Below, in pieces: positions 1 through 8,649 of a DNA stretch of 42,075 nucleotides. Within the stretch, counting starts at the first letter, position 1; each line of letters starts with the position of its first letter. The notes beneath the pieces are model-generated. The model had not been told where the DNA came from. It worked only from the letters and a program-made list of their open reading frames with translations, and ran no database searches. The stretch is from an uncultured Akkermansia sp. (GTDB taxonomy: Bacteria; Verrucomicrobiota; Verrucomicrobiia; Verrucomicrobiales; Akkermansiaceae), in assembly GCA_904501975.1 (NCBI GenBank), contig CAJGCZ010000016.1, positions 1 through 42,075 of the forward strand, in the 5' to 3' direction. The position numbers were made by a program, and so were the translations under genes.

Positions 1-1350
1 AAATTAGAAAAGATACGTTCACAAACCGGTTTAGCGGATTGGTCTGCAGAAGTGATTCATTCTGCGACAATGGCAGATATTGATAATCACGCCGTTTCTA
101 TATTGAAAAAGCGGTACGCCAAAAAGCAAAATAACGATAATTTTTTGACGCTTTCCGAAGAGCAGGTTTTAAGAGATTTAGAGCTCATAACAGAAAATGG
201 AATCACCAATGCTGCTATTTTGCTTGTGGGTACGGATAGGGCTATTCACCGATATATGCCACATGCAACCGTCATTCTCGAATATCGAGAAAACGAGGCA
301 GATATAGAATTCAAACAGAGGACTGAATATAAGGAATGTTTTTACCTGACGATAGATAAGCTGTGGGAATACATTAATGTGCGCAATACCGGCATTCCCA
401 TACATGAGGGTGCCTACATTTACAACATTCCGGCTTTTAATGAGTCTGTCATTCGAGAGGCGATATGCAATGCAGTTGCGCATCGCTCATACAAAATGTC
501 CAGCGAAACAGTCATTAAGCTCTATTCGAATAAAATTACTCTTATTAATGCGGGTGGTTTCCCCCTCGGAGTAACTAAGGATAATCTTCTTACTGTTCCG
601 AGTACTCCGAGAAATCGTTTATTAGCTGATGTTTTGGCCAAGACCGGTATCGTGGAGCGTTCCGGGCAGGGGGTTGATAAAATTTACCGCAATACACTTT
701 CTGAGGGTAAAGATACACCTGATTACAGCAACAGTAATGCAGATTTTGTGGAGCTTAGTATTTCCTCTGTTATCAGGCATAAGGCATTCGCTTTGTTCAT
801 AAAGTCAGTACAAGATGAGTTACCGGATGAAGAAAAACTTTCGGTATTTGATATCATTGCTCTGGAGCACATCAGAGATGATGATTATGTCGATATCAAA
901 CGCGATACGATAAAGAAGCTCATCAGTAAAGGCTTGGTGGAGAAGAAAGGACAGACAAGAGCTGTGCGTTATCATCTGTCACGAAAATATTACGAATTCA
1001 TAGATGATACTGCAAGCCATTATAAGCAACAGAGTGATTTAGATGAGACCGTTATTCTTCCTACACTCATCAACTATCTGACTAAGTATACTTCTGCCAA
1101 AATGGGTGATTTTGAAGTCTTGTTTCCCGGCAAGTTTTCCCGGAAACAGATGAGAAATATCATAAGCGGTTATGTGGAAAGAAAAATTTTGCTTCGTACG
1201 GGAACAGGCCCCGGCACAAGATACGAAATTGCACAAGAATATGCAGAGAAAAACAAGGTCATGCTAAAGGCATTACAAATCGGGTTGCAGGTACTTCACG
1301 ACAGAGGTGAGATTTCTATTTTATCCTCACAAAATAGACATGAGAACTAA
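1..1350 (+). CDS. ATP-binding RecG-like/AlbA-type regulator, 5' partial
   Basis: The reading frame is open from base 1, so the gene is cut by the window edge. The first internal start-like codon is the GTG at 52, but coding clearly continues upstream of it. The segment around bases 420-740 carries the HATPase_c_4 signature: an EAICNAVAHR helix, a GGFP turn and a GIVERSGQGVDKI motif. These are typical of proteins annotated as ATP-binding, RecG-related or AlbA_2/Schlafen-like; the N-terminal AlbA_2 part would lie outside the window. The C-terminal part looks like winged-helix DNA-binding segments, expected for a regulator. Members often occur in accessory or defence-rich regions, which fits the RhuM relics and DUF2806 gene that follow. 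The stop is immediately followed by a GGGCCAAAAA-type repeat. The family is fairly secure; the biological role is not known. Confidence 0.8.
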   Translation, partial: KLEKIRSQTGLADWSAEVIHSATMADIDNHAVSILKKRYAKKQNNDNFLTLSEEQVLRDLELITENGITNAAILLVGTDRAIHRYMPHATVILEYRENEADIEFKQRTEYKECFYLTIDKLWEYINVRNTGIPIHEGAYIYNIPAFNESVIREAICNAVAHRSYKMSSETVIKLYSNKITLINAGGFPLGVTKDNLLTVPSTPRNRLLADVLAKTGIVERSGQGVDKIYRNTLSEGKDTPDYSNSNADFVELSISSVIRHKAFALFIKSVQDELPDEEKLSVFDIIALEHIRDDDYVDIKRDTIKKLISKGLVEKKGQTRAVRYHLSRKYYEFIDDTASHYKQQSDLDETVILPTLINYLTKYTSAKMGDFEVLFPGKFSRKQMRNIISGYVERKILLRTGTGPGTRYEIAQEYAEKNKVMLKALQIGLQVLHDRGEISILSSQNRHEN

Positions 1351-1488
1351 AAGGGCCAAAAAAGGGCCAAAAAAGGCCCAAAAAGGGTGAATAGTAATCA
1401 TATTTTTTTCGGATAAATTACGCTTTCATTTGATTAATAGTATATTATAAAAGGGCCAAAAAAGGGCCAAAAAACACAAAAAAGGGTC
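1350..1488. repeat. Two purine-rich GGGCCAAAAA repeat arrays
   Basis: Two blocks of repeated GGGCC(A)5-6 lie at about 1353-1388 and 1452-1488, separated by about 60 AT-rich bases. The first begins directly after the stop of the upstream gene. Read one frame over, it would encode a Lys/Gly/Pro/Ala-rich tail (KKGPKK-like), so it may be a decayed or slipped C-terminal tail. The homopolymeric A runs make both blocks candidates for replication slippage. Confidence 0.7.
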
Positions 1489-1508
1489 GAATCTGGTTCA
1501 AAGATTTT

Positions 1509-1730
1509 ATGAAGAAGAGTAATTTTCCCATCTTAATATACCCGACCACGGATGGTCTGACAAAGGTAAATGTTACCTTTGATGAAGATACGGTCTGGCT
1601 GAGTACGGCACAGATAGGGCGCTTCCGAGAGAAAGCAATGTGCAAATTTTGCACATTGCAAATTCTGACAAAACTGTGACCTTTTATAATCCGGATGTTA
1701 TTATTTCCGTGGGCTATCGCGTAAAATCAC
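1509..1730 (+). pseudogene. RhuM-family protein relic (internal deletion and frameshift)
   Basis: Starting at the ATG at 1509, the translation has the typical RhuM N-terminus (a YPTTDG segment, then VTFDEDTVWLSTAQIG) but reaches a stop at 1677-1679. In another frame the bases at about 1640-1730 encode TFYNPDVIISVGYRVKS, the hallmark central motif of RhuM-family proteins. The helix-turn-helix-like middle that normally links the two is mostly missing. The relic ends abruptly where the 50-bp hairpin repeat starts. RhuM was named from a Salmonella pathogenicity island; its biochemical role is unknown. Family identity is confident from the two motifs. No functional protein can be made. Confidence 0.8.
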
Positions 1731-1735
1731 AGCAC

Positions 1736-1870
1736 CATGAGCTACGCTGTGGAGGGACTCCCTTCTACGCGTCGCGGTTGCACCGCACATGCTATGCCAT
1801 GGCGGGACTCCCATCTTCGCGTCATGGTTGCACCATGCGCTACGCCGTGGCAAGAAAGTCCCGCGCGCTA
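1736..1870. repeat. Imperfect ~50-bp tandem repeat with TGC-loop hairpins
   Basis: About two and a half copies of a roughly 50-bp unit start at 1736, 1788 and 1834. Shared parts are a catg...ctacgc...gtgg block, a GGGACTCCC block and a GTTGCAC hairpin apex. Two copies carry perfect hairpins with the same TGC loop but different stems: GCGGT-TGC-ACCGC (1774-1786) and CATGGT-TGC-ACCATG (1823-1837). The block interrupts or replaces the 3' part of the RhuM relic. From 1871 to 1989 nothing else is recognisable. Confidence 0.7.
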
Positions 1871-1989
1871 TCTGGCTCCGGTTGCTAGTCTGGCAGAGGT
1901 GATTGGGGAAGTGTGAGGGAGATTCTAAACAAAAGAACAAAGAACTGTACAAAAAAACAGATAAACAATCAATAGGTCTAAGAAGAGGC

Positions 1990-2018
1990 TTGAGTAATCC
2001 AAAAGATTAATATAAAAT
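1990..2018 (+). promoter_or_regulatory. Sigma70-like promoter for the DUF2806 gene
   Basis: TTGAGT (1990-1995), a 17-bp spacer and TAAAAT (2013-2018) give a good promoter match. Transcription would start near 2025, leaving a leader of about 35 nt before the ATG at 2060. Confidence 0.5.
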
Positions 2019-2059
2019 TAAACACGTAAATTGTGTATGCGAAGAGAGGAATAATAGAC

Positions 2060-3040
2060 ATGGGGGATGTTTTAGGGGTAGCCGAAGTGGCAAATGCGTT
2101 GTCGCAGCCATTATGTAAATTGATTGAAGCTGTGTGTGCAGGTTGTGGTAAATTATACGAACCGATACATGTGAGACGAATGGCAAAGGCGAAAGCTGAA
2201 GAATTAAGGGTGATTGCTGAGGCTGTTTACAAAAATGGGGATATTCCGATTGGGCACCAAGAGGGGATAGTTTTAATTGATAGTCAGGATGTACAGAGCC
2301 TTGCTCAGCGTGCAGCTGGACGGGTTAAATATCAAGAGTTGACAAAGCAGATTAATATCGAGAGTATTGTGAGGGATGCTGCGGTTGAACTGCAGCAGGA
2401 AGAAAATGTGCCGGATACTCCTGTGGATAATGATTGGATGATGCGTTTTTTTGATTACGCAAGTGGTGTGAGCGATGAGGATGTTCAAAAAACGTGGGCT
2501 CGTGTTCTTGCTGGAGAAATTAAGCAACCTGGTTCTTTTTCTCTCCGAACGGTAGATGTGTTAAGGTTCCTTTCCAAACGTGATGCTGTACTTTTTCAAA
2601 AGGTAAATGAAATGGCAATATTATCATCGAGAGGCCCAATATTGTATAGCGATGGTAATATTTTACAGTCAAATGGGATAGATGTGTACGATATTATTTC
2701 ATTAGCTGATGCTGGATTATTGTCAGCTGAAAGTTTAGTACAGAGCATCTATATTGAAGATGATAAAAAAGTTTCGTTACATAACGAAAAATACGTATGC
2801 TTAATAAAAGGTAATAGCGCATGCAAGAATTCAACTATAAAATATGGATTTTACTCATTTTCTCGGGCAGGGAGAGAACTCAGGTGCATTTTGGATTTTA
2901 ATTCTAGTCTAGAGTCATTTTTGCAAATTGTGAGGGACGTAAAACATAAAAATTCCGGTTTTTCGTATTCTGTGCATGAAGTTTCCAGTCAATTTGAAAA
3001 TACGTGGAATTATAATCCTTACGATTTATTAAAAGACTGA
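2060..3040 (+). CDS. DUF2806 domain protein
   Basis: The protein is 326 aa from the ATG at 2060. This start is preferred over the GTG at 2033 because a GAGAGGA ribosome-binding site lies about 10 nt upstream and the predicted promoter would leave the GTG almost leaderless. The central segment contains DWMMRFFDYASGVSDED and WARVLAGEIKQPGSFSLRT, the diagnostic block of DUF2806, followed by a segment about handling of the C-terminus that I do not recognise. The N-terminal third is helical, with KLYEPIHVRRMAKAKAEE typical of the family. There is no signal peptide or membrane segment, so it is probably cytoplasmic. DUF2806 proteins are scattered in accessory regions and have no established biochemical function. 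The gene is AT-rich compared with the core genes and sits between two RhuM relics, suggesting it was acquired. Confidence 0.85.
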   Translation: MGDVLGVAEVANALSQPLCKLIEAVCAGCGKLYEPIHVRRMAKAKAEELRVIAEAVYKNGDIPIGHQEGIVLIDSQDVQSLAQRAAGRVKYQELTKQINIESIVRDAAVELQQEENVPDTPVDNDWMMRFFDYASGVSDEDVQKTWARVLAGEIKQPGSFSLRTVDVLRFLSKRDAVLFQKVNEMAILSSRGPILYSDGNILQSNGIDVYDIISLADAGLLSAESLVQSIYIEDDKKVSLHNEKYVCLIKGNSACKNSTIKYGFYSFSRAGRELRCILDFNSSLESFLQIVRDVKHKNSGFSYSVHEVSSQFENTWNYNPYDLLKD

Positions 3041-3079
3041 AGTATAGAAGATGACTCTTAGTGACGGACGTAAAAGGTC

Positions 3080-3340
3080 ATGGCGGAGCTGTATGATGGT
3101 CAAGTTTTGGCTATCAGCAAGTATCTTAAAAACATTTTTTATGAGAGTGAACTTGTGTAGGATGTGGTTATTTCCAAAATGGTAACAACCACGTTTCACG
3201 ATGCTATGAAAACAGACACTGGCTTCCCTGTCGCCTTTTTATAATCCGTATGTTATTATAGCTGTTGGCTACTGTGTTAATAATAAGCGGGCAACGAGGG
3301 TTAGTTAATGGGTAGCTGATGTGTTGCTCGAGTTTTGTGT
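3080..3340 (+). pseudogene. Second RhuM-family relic
   Basis: From the ATG at 3080 the frame encodes MAELYDGQVLAISKYLKNIF, then YESELV and a stop, then VISKM. This matches the usual RhuM series MAELY...ISKHLKNIF.E.EL...VISKM. In a shifted frame, bases about 3235-3310 encode FYNPYVIIAVGYCVNNKRATR, the FYN.DVIIAVGYRVNS.RATR motif with substitutions, followed by a stop and a WVADVL remnant. At least one nonsense codon and one frameshift inactivate it. It covers a different part of the family from the relic at 1509, and its wording (VISKM, IIAVGYRVN) belongs to a different RhuM subgroup. The two are therefore probably separate acquisitions, not halves of one gene. Confidence 0.8.
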
Positions 3341-3423
3341 TATATGGCATTTATCGGTAGAAACGAACATGGAACTAAAAGTTCTATGTCGCAAAATACT
3401 AAAAATCATTGTAAAAGTTAGTT

Positions 3424-3450
3424 CAACATGTGCAAAATATGCACATGTTG
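3424..3450. repeat. Perfect 11-bp inverted repeat (CAACATGTGCA / TGCACATGTTG)
   Basis: The arms CAACATGTGCA (3424-3434) and TGCACATGTTG (3440-3450) are separated by 5 bases. Its core resembles the TGTGCAAATTTTGCACA palindrome inside the RhuM relic near 1640-1657, so it could be an operator-like site or another RhuM fragment. Bases 3341-3423 show nothing else. Confidence 0.5.
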
Positions 3451-3460
3451 GACAATGGTA

Positions 3461-3700
3461 GGAAATTCGGATTTTCCGAATTTCCTCTCTCTCTTCTGCA
3501 CGCGGTTGCGGGGGTAGGGAGTAGCGGAGCTCTGCGGCGTCTACCTGGTGCCACTGGATGCGGCCGGTGGTATCCAGATATTGGGCGCGGAAGGTGCGGT
3601 AGAGGCGCGTATAGAGGGGCGGAGAGCGTGCTCACTCAGGCGCTGGGTGGCAGCATGGTGCCGCCCAGCGTAGTGATGCCGGGAAACTGGGTGTAAGTGT
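3461..3700 (-). pseudogene. Broken duplicate of the 3' end of the neighbouring metalloprotease-like gene
   Basis: Read on the minus strand, about 3490-3625 encodes LYTRLYRTFRAQYLD followed by IQWHQVDAAELRY. This closely parallels RYARLYRAFRALYLD and VLWHKVDAAELRH near the C-terminus of the protein at 4280-5050. The DNA also aligns well over the GCACGCGGTTGCGG and CTCTGCGGCGTCTACC segments. Only this 3' portion is clearly present. Further 5' (3630-3700) the reading frame is degraded and includes a stop. Downstream of the fragment lies a hairpin with 11-bp arms, GGAAATTCGGA/TCCGAATTTCC (3461-3485), equivalent in position to the GAAAATTCGA hairpin (4234-4258) downstream of the intact copy. A partial, diverged gene duplication is the simplest reading. 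Confidence 0.65.
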
Positions 3701-3728
3701 TCAGCTCAGCTTTAATGATACCCTAGAT

Positions 3729-4064
3729 TCAGAGGAACATTGTACGATGAGTAAAGTGCTGATACCTCTGTTGTCGGGCGATTTCTGCTTGTTGATGAAT
3801 AATTGATTTTAGCTCGGAGGCAATGTGTTCTGCAAAATCATGACACTCTTCAGTATTTGGGATACGCTGATAAAAGAGGTTGATAATGTTATGTAGCAGG
3901 TGGAGAGAGAAATCTATCCTTTTGCACAATTCATCTTCTATTTGGTATATATCGTCTGCATTGTGTATCAAGGGGGATAGTTCTCTTATTACATTCTCAA
4001 TGAATGTTGACCACTGTTGCGGACTGTAGTATGTACACAATGTGTTACTAGTTTGATTTATCAT
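3729..4064 (-). CDS. Hypothetical protein, 111 aa
   Basis: This open frame has an ATG start at 4064 and no clear Shine-Dalgarno sequence. The product is predicted mostly helical and acidic, with segments such as WSTFIENVIRELSPLI and CHDFAEHIASELKSII. It has no signal peptide, membrane helix or recognised motif. Nothing overlaps it, and it has the AT-rich composition of the accessory segment. It is probably a real small gene, but I do not recognise the family and cannot suggest a function. Bases 4065-4233 upstream hold no recognisable feature. Confidence 0.5.
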   Translation of the reverse strand: MINQTSNTLCTYYSPQQWSTFIENVIRELSPLIHNADDIYQIEDELCKRIDFSLHLLHNIINLFYQRIPNTEECHDFAEHIASELKSIIHQQAEIARQQRYQHFTHRTMFL

Positions 4065-4233
4065 GATTTTTTTAGAGTAGGAGGGTTATCTGTTCTTGTT
4101 AACGGATGAACTTGCTCTGAGAGTACCTATTTTTTTACGAAAAGCAAGTATCAAATAAGAAAATTATTATGTATTACTAGGGTATAAGGCTAAGGTGCTG
4201 AGGCTTTCTGAGGATGAAATCATGATAGCATGA

Positions 4234-4258
4234 GAAAATTCGAAAAAATCGAATTTTC
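4234..4258 (-). terminator. Hairpin downstream of the metalloprotease-like gene
   Basis: GAAAATTCGA and TCGAATTTTC arms with a 5-base A (T on the minus strand) loop lie 21 nt past the stop at 4280. A similar hairpin follows the truncated duplicate at 3461-3485. It may act as a terminator although it lacks a clean T tail. Confidence 0.4.
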
Positions 4259-4279
4259 GCCGTCTGTGCTGCCGCTGTT

Positions 4280-5050
4280 TTAATACCCCGACTCCTGCAC
4301 GCGGTTGCGGAGGGTGTAGCCTGCGGGGGCGTGGCGCAGCTCTGCGGCGTCTACCTTGTGCCACAGGACGTGGCCGTCGGCATCCAAATAGAGGGCGCGG
4401 AAGGCGCGGTAGAGGCGCGCATAGCGGGGGCTGAGGAGGGTGCCCTCGTAATAGTTTGCGGGCATGGGGGTGGTGCCGAAGTAGTGCTGCTGTATAAAGG
4501 TGCGGGCGGCGTGGATGGCATGCCCTTCGCAGATGGTGAGGGGGGTGCCCTGCTGTACTTTGGCGAGTTTGGGGTAGCGGGAGTAGAAGAAGCAGTGTGC
4601 CAGCTCGTGTACTAGGGTGTCGGTGAGTGTTATTTCGCGCAGCAATGGGCCGTGCTGCCCCTCTGCCGGGGGCAGGGCGGCGGTGAAGAAGCTCATGCGG
4701 AATTTGACGATGGTGTTGCTGGCGGCCCATTGGGCGCCGCCTAGGTGGCGCCCGTCGCCTTGTTCTACGGTGATGGGTACGAGGTCTAGGTTCGGCACGG
4801 TGAGGCCGTCTACGTGGTAGCTGGCGGGGGATTGGGCGATTTGTGCTAGGATGAGCTGCAGGCGGGCGCGGAGGCCTGCGGCGTCTTCCCCACATTGTGC
4901 GAGCTGCTGTGCTAGCGGGGAGAGCTGCACGGCAGGGTGGCTGCCCGCTTGCTCTGTCGGCAGCGGTGTTTGGGCGGTGGCTGCTACGGGGTGGAGCAGC
5001 CAGATGAGGTTGAAAGCGCACAGCAAAGGGTGCAAGGCTCTTATTTTCAT
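4280..5050 (-). CDS. Secreted HEXXH metalloprotease-like protein
   Basis: The protein is 256 aa from the ATG at 5050, which has a GAAAGG site about 8 nt upstream. The frame stays open much further upstream over the serine dehydratase gene, but that part is a shadow of sdaA. The N-terminus (MKIRALHPLL, hydrophobic core, ATAQ) is a signal peptide, so the product is exported. Residues 148-152 are HELAH, a zinc-metalloprotease HEXXH motif, and Glu175 in ICEGHAIH lies 23 residues after the second His, a plausible third zinc ligand as in gluzincins. I do not recognise a named peptidase family. Substrate and activity are unknown. The gene lies 35 bp downstream of sdaA and may be co-transcribed with it. 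Its 3' end has been duplicated at 3490-3625. Confidence 0.7.
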   Translation of the reverse strand: MKIRALHPLLCAFNLIWLLHPVAATAQTPLPTEQAGSHPAVQLSPLAQQLAQCGEDAAGLRARLQLILAQIAQSPASYHVDGLTVPNLDLVPITVEQGDGRHLGGAQWAASNTIVKFRMSFFTAALPPAEGQHGPLLREITLTDTLVHELAHCFFYSRYPKLAKVQQGTPLTICEGHAIHAARTFIQQHYFGTTPMPANYYEGTLLSPRYARLYRAFRALYLDADGHVLWHKVDAAELRHAPAGYTLRNRVQESGY

Positions 5051-5085
5051 GCGGTGCGCCTTTCTATTTTTTATGTTGTGGATTT

Positions 5086-6465
<1,380 letters not shown>

Positions 6466-6621
6466 AACTGTTGCTGCGGCTGTGGAGGGGGGGGGAAGGA
6501 TGGATGGAGTGCTTCCGTGTTGTCAGTATGCCATATTCCTGCTCTTTTGCAAGTGTTTTCTGTGGAATTATGGGGTGGAATGCGGGACGGGTGGTTTTGC
6601 TGTGGGGGAGGCGGTGAGAAA

Positions 6622-6658
6622 AAGCCCCACGCCGCGTGTGCTGTGCGGCATGGGGCTT
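6622..6658 (-). terminator. Rho-independent terminator after kbl
   Basis: AAGCCCCAcGCCGC / GCGGCaTGGGGCTT forms a long GC-rich stem; on the minus strand it ends in a T run (6619-6623). It lies about 30 nt beyond the kbl stop, separating kbl from sdaA. Confidence 0.8.
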
Positions 6659-6688
6659 GGGGTGAAGTGTTTTGTGTAAAATGGGGGA

Positions 6689-7885
6689 TTAGATGACGCC
6701 GAGCTCGCGACCGGTTTGGGCGAAGGCGGCGATGGCGCGATCCAGCTGCTCCTCGGTATGGGCGGCGGAGAGCTGGGTGCGGATGCGGGCCTGCTCCTTG
6801 GGTACTACGGGGTAGAAGAAGCCCATGGCGTATACGCCGAGCTCGAGCAAGCGGTTGCTGAAGCGCTGAGACAGGGCGGCGTCTCCCAACATGACGGGTA
6901 CGATGGCGTGGCCGGCACCGGCGAGCTTGAAGCCGCACTGCTCCATGCCCTTGCGGAAGTAGGCTGCGTTGTGCTGCACGCGCTCGGTGAGCTCGGTGGA
7001 GGCCTCGAGCATGTCGATTACCTTGATGGTGGTGGCGGCGATTGCGGGCATGACGCTGTTGGAGAACAGGTAGGGGCGGGACTTCTGGCGCAGCATGTCT
7101 ACCACCTCCTTACGGGCGGATACGTAGCCGCCGGAGGCGCCGCCGAGGGCCTTGCCGAAGGTGCCGGTGGTGATGTCTACCTTGCCGAACAGTCCGCAAT
7201 GCTCGTGCGTGCCACGGCCGCGGGCGCCGAGTACGCCTGTGGCGTGGGATTCGTCGAAGTGTACGAGGGCGCCGTACTTCTCAGCCAGCTCGTGGATTTT
7301 GTCCAAGCTGGCAACGATGCCGTCCATGGAGAACACGCCGTCTGTGGAGATGAGGATGGTGCGGGCGCCGTTGGCCTTGGCCTCTTGCAGCTTGGCCTCG
7401 AGGTCTGCCATGTCGTTGTTGGCATAGCGGTAACGGGCGGCCTTGCAAAGGCGCACGCCGTCGATGATGGAGGCGTGGTTGAGGGAGTCGGAGACGATGG
7501 CGTCTTCCTTGGTCAAAAGGGCCTCGAACAGGCCGCCGTTGGCATCAAAGCAGGAGCCGAAGAGGATGGTGTCCTCCATGCCGAGGAAGGCGCTGAGGCG
7601 CTCCTCGAGCTGCTGGTGCAGGGTCTGCGTGCCGCAGATGAAGCGCACGGAGGCCATGCCGAAGCCCCAGCGGTCGATGGCGTCCTTGGCTGCCTTTTCC
7701 AGCTCGGGGTGGTTGGCAAGGCCAAGGTAGTTATTGGCGCACATGTTGATGACCTTGCTGCCATCATGCAGGCCCACCTCAGAGTATTGCGGTGTGGCAA
7801 TGTAGCGCTCCTGCTTGTACAAACCTGCCTCCTTCAGCGCGGCAAGGTCCGTAACTAGTCGGTTTTTGAAATCTGTATTGTACAT
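6689..7885 (-). CDS. kbl: Glycine C-acetyltransferase (2-amino-3-ketobutyrate CoA ligase)
   Basis: This PLP enzyme cleaves 2-amino-3-oxobutyrate with CoA to glycine and acetyl-CoA, the second step of threonine degradation. The 398-aa length is standard. It belongs to the alpha-oxoamine synthase family: NMCANNYLGLANHPEL near residue 47, HFDESHATGVLG at 209-220, and TGTFGKALGGASGGY with the PLP-binding lysine at 245. The start at 7885 gives the normal N-terminus. A strong promoter lies just upstream. No threonine dehydrogenase (tdh) is next to it; the neighbouring sdaA handles serine. A paralogous 8-amino-7-oxononanoate synthase is the main alternative, but the N-terminal wording and the LFGSCFDANGGLFE segment favour Kbl. 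Confidence 0.92.
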   Translation of the reverse strand: MYNTDFKNRLVTDLAALKEAGLYKQERYIATPQYSEVGLHDGSKVINMCANNYLGLANHPELEKAAKDAIDRWGFGMASVRFICGTQTLHQQLEERLSAFLGMEDTILFGSCFDANGGLFEALLTKEDAIVSDSLNHASIIDGVRLCKAARYRYANNDMADLEAKLQEAKANGARTILISTDGVFSMDGIVASLDKIHELAEKYGALVHFDESHATGVLGARGRGTHEHCGLFGKVDITTGTFGKALGGASGGYVSARKEVVDMLRQKSRPYLFSNSVMPAIAATTIKVIDMLEASTELTERVQHNAAYFRKGMEQCGFKLAGAGHAIVPVMLGDAALSQRFSNRLLELGVYAMGFFYPVVPKEQARIRTQLSAAHTEEQLDRAIAAFAQTGRELGVI

Positions 7886-7915
7886 AATGGTCTCTACCCC
7901 TTCAACGGGCGCGAT

Positions 7916-7944
7916 ATTGTAGTACCTCCCACCCCCTTTGTCAA
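7916..7944 (-). promoter_or_regulatory. Sigma70-like promoter of kbl
   Basis: On the minus strand: TTGACA (7939-7944), a 17-bp spacer, then TACAAT (7916-7921). The predicted start near 7909 gives a leader of about 24 nt. Confidence 0.7.
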
Positions 7945-7990
7945 CCTTTTTGCTGTATAAGAGGGGGATAGAGCGCGCATTTATACATAT

Positions 7991-8485
7991 TCACCTCACC
8001 AACAGCATGGTGGGGGATTCGGATTTGATGGTATCCCAGCCACCGCTGAGAATGTGGATGGGGGCATCGAGGCCGCCCTCGTTTTTAAGGTAGGAGGCAA
8101 TTTCATCGGATGCCGTGCAGGAGGCGGTGCAGAAGACCACAATGCACTCGCCTCTGTCGGTGGCTTGGAAGAGGCGTTCTTCAATGCGGTGAAAAAGCTC
8201 GTCGCGCTGCGGGCCGGGACGCAGGGGATAGGATTTGGTGCCGGCAAGGCGATTCTTTTCGTAGTCGGCCAAGCTGCGGGCATCTATCCAAATAATGTCG
8301 CCTTTGTTGTACTGTTGCATGAGTGTTTGCCAGCAGATATGCCCTTTGCCGGCAGCATCCAGCTCTGCTTGCTCGCAAATCACGCGGTTTGGTGCAAACC
8401 ATGTGCGCTCCACCCAATACAAAACGGTGCCCAAGGCTAAGATAACAAAGCCCAGGCGAATGAATTGAGTGAAGGTGTCTTTCAT
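7991..8485 (-). CDS. Membrane-anchored rhodanese-like protein
   Basis: The 164-aa protein starts at the ATG at 8485. One N-terminal transmembrane helix (FIRLGFVILALGTVLYWVE) anchors it, with the rest probably on the outer face of the membrane. The C-terminal part is a rhodanese-like fold: IIWIDARSLADYEKNRLAGTKSYPL is the usual WIDVR..e.y..GHI.gA segment, followed by IVVFCTASCTASDEIASYLK, the active-site loop. The catalytic cysteine is in FCTASC, which carries a second cysteine and differs from the usual YC..G.RS loop. Substrate specificity therefore cannot be guessed. The gene stands alone between the kbl promoter and the sialidase terminator. Family membership is confident; function is not. 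Confidence 0.8.
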   Translation of the reverse strand: MKDTFTQFIRLGFVILALGTVLYWVERTWFAPNRVICEQAELDAAGKGHICWQTLMQQYNKGDIIWIDARSLADYEKNRLAGTKSYPLRPGPQRDELFHRIEERLFQATDRGECIVVFCTASCTASDEIASYLKNEGGLDAPIHILSGGWDTIKSESPTMLLVR

Positions 8486-8595
8486 GCGCCAATAGTTTTA
8501 GCATGTAAGCCCTGCGTTGGCAAGCCAATTCTTGCGAGCTTCAGTATTCACTCAGCTTTCATCTCAGTATTGCGTATGCAGCCTGCTTATGCACA

Positions 8596-8624
8596 AACAC
8601 CGCAACGGGGAGCGTTGCGGTGTT
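8596..8624 (-). terminator. Hairpin after the sialidase gene
   Basis: AACACCGCAACG / CGTTGCGGTGTT arms with a 5-base loop lie 26 nt beyond the sialidase stop. The T tract on the minus strand is short, so termination strength is uncertain. Confidence 0.55.
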
Positions 8625-8649
8625 GAAAGGGGAAGGGCGGGAAGAGGGG

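Noticed and set aside
3424..3490. A third RhuM fragment beginning near 3428
   Set aside because: The translated similarity is only a few residues and depends on a palindrome, so it was listed just as an inverted repeat.
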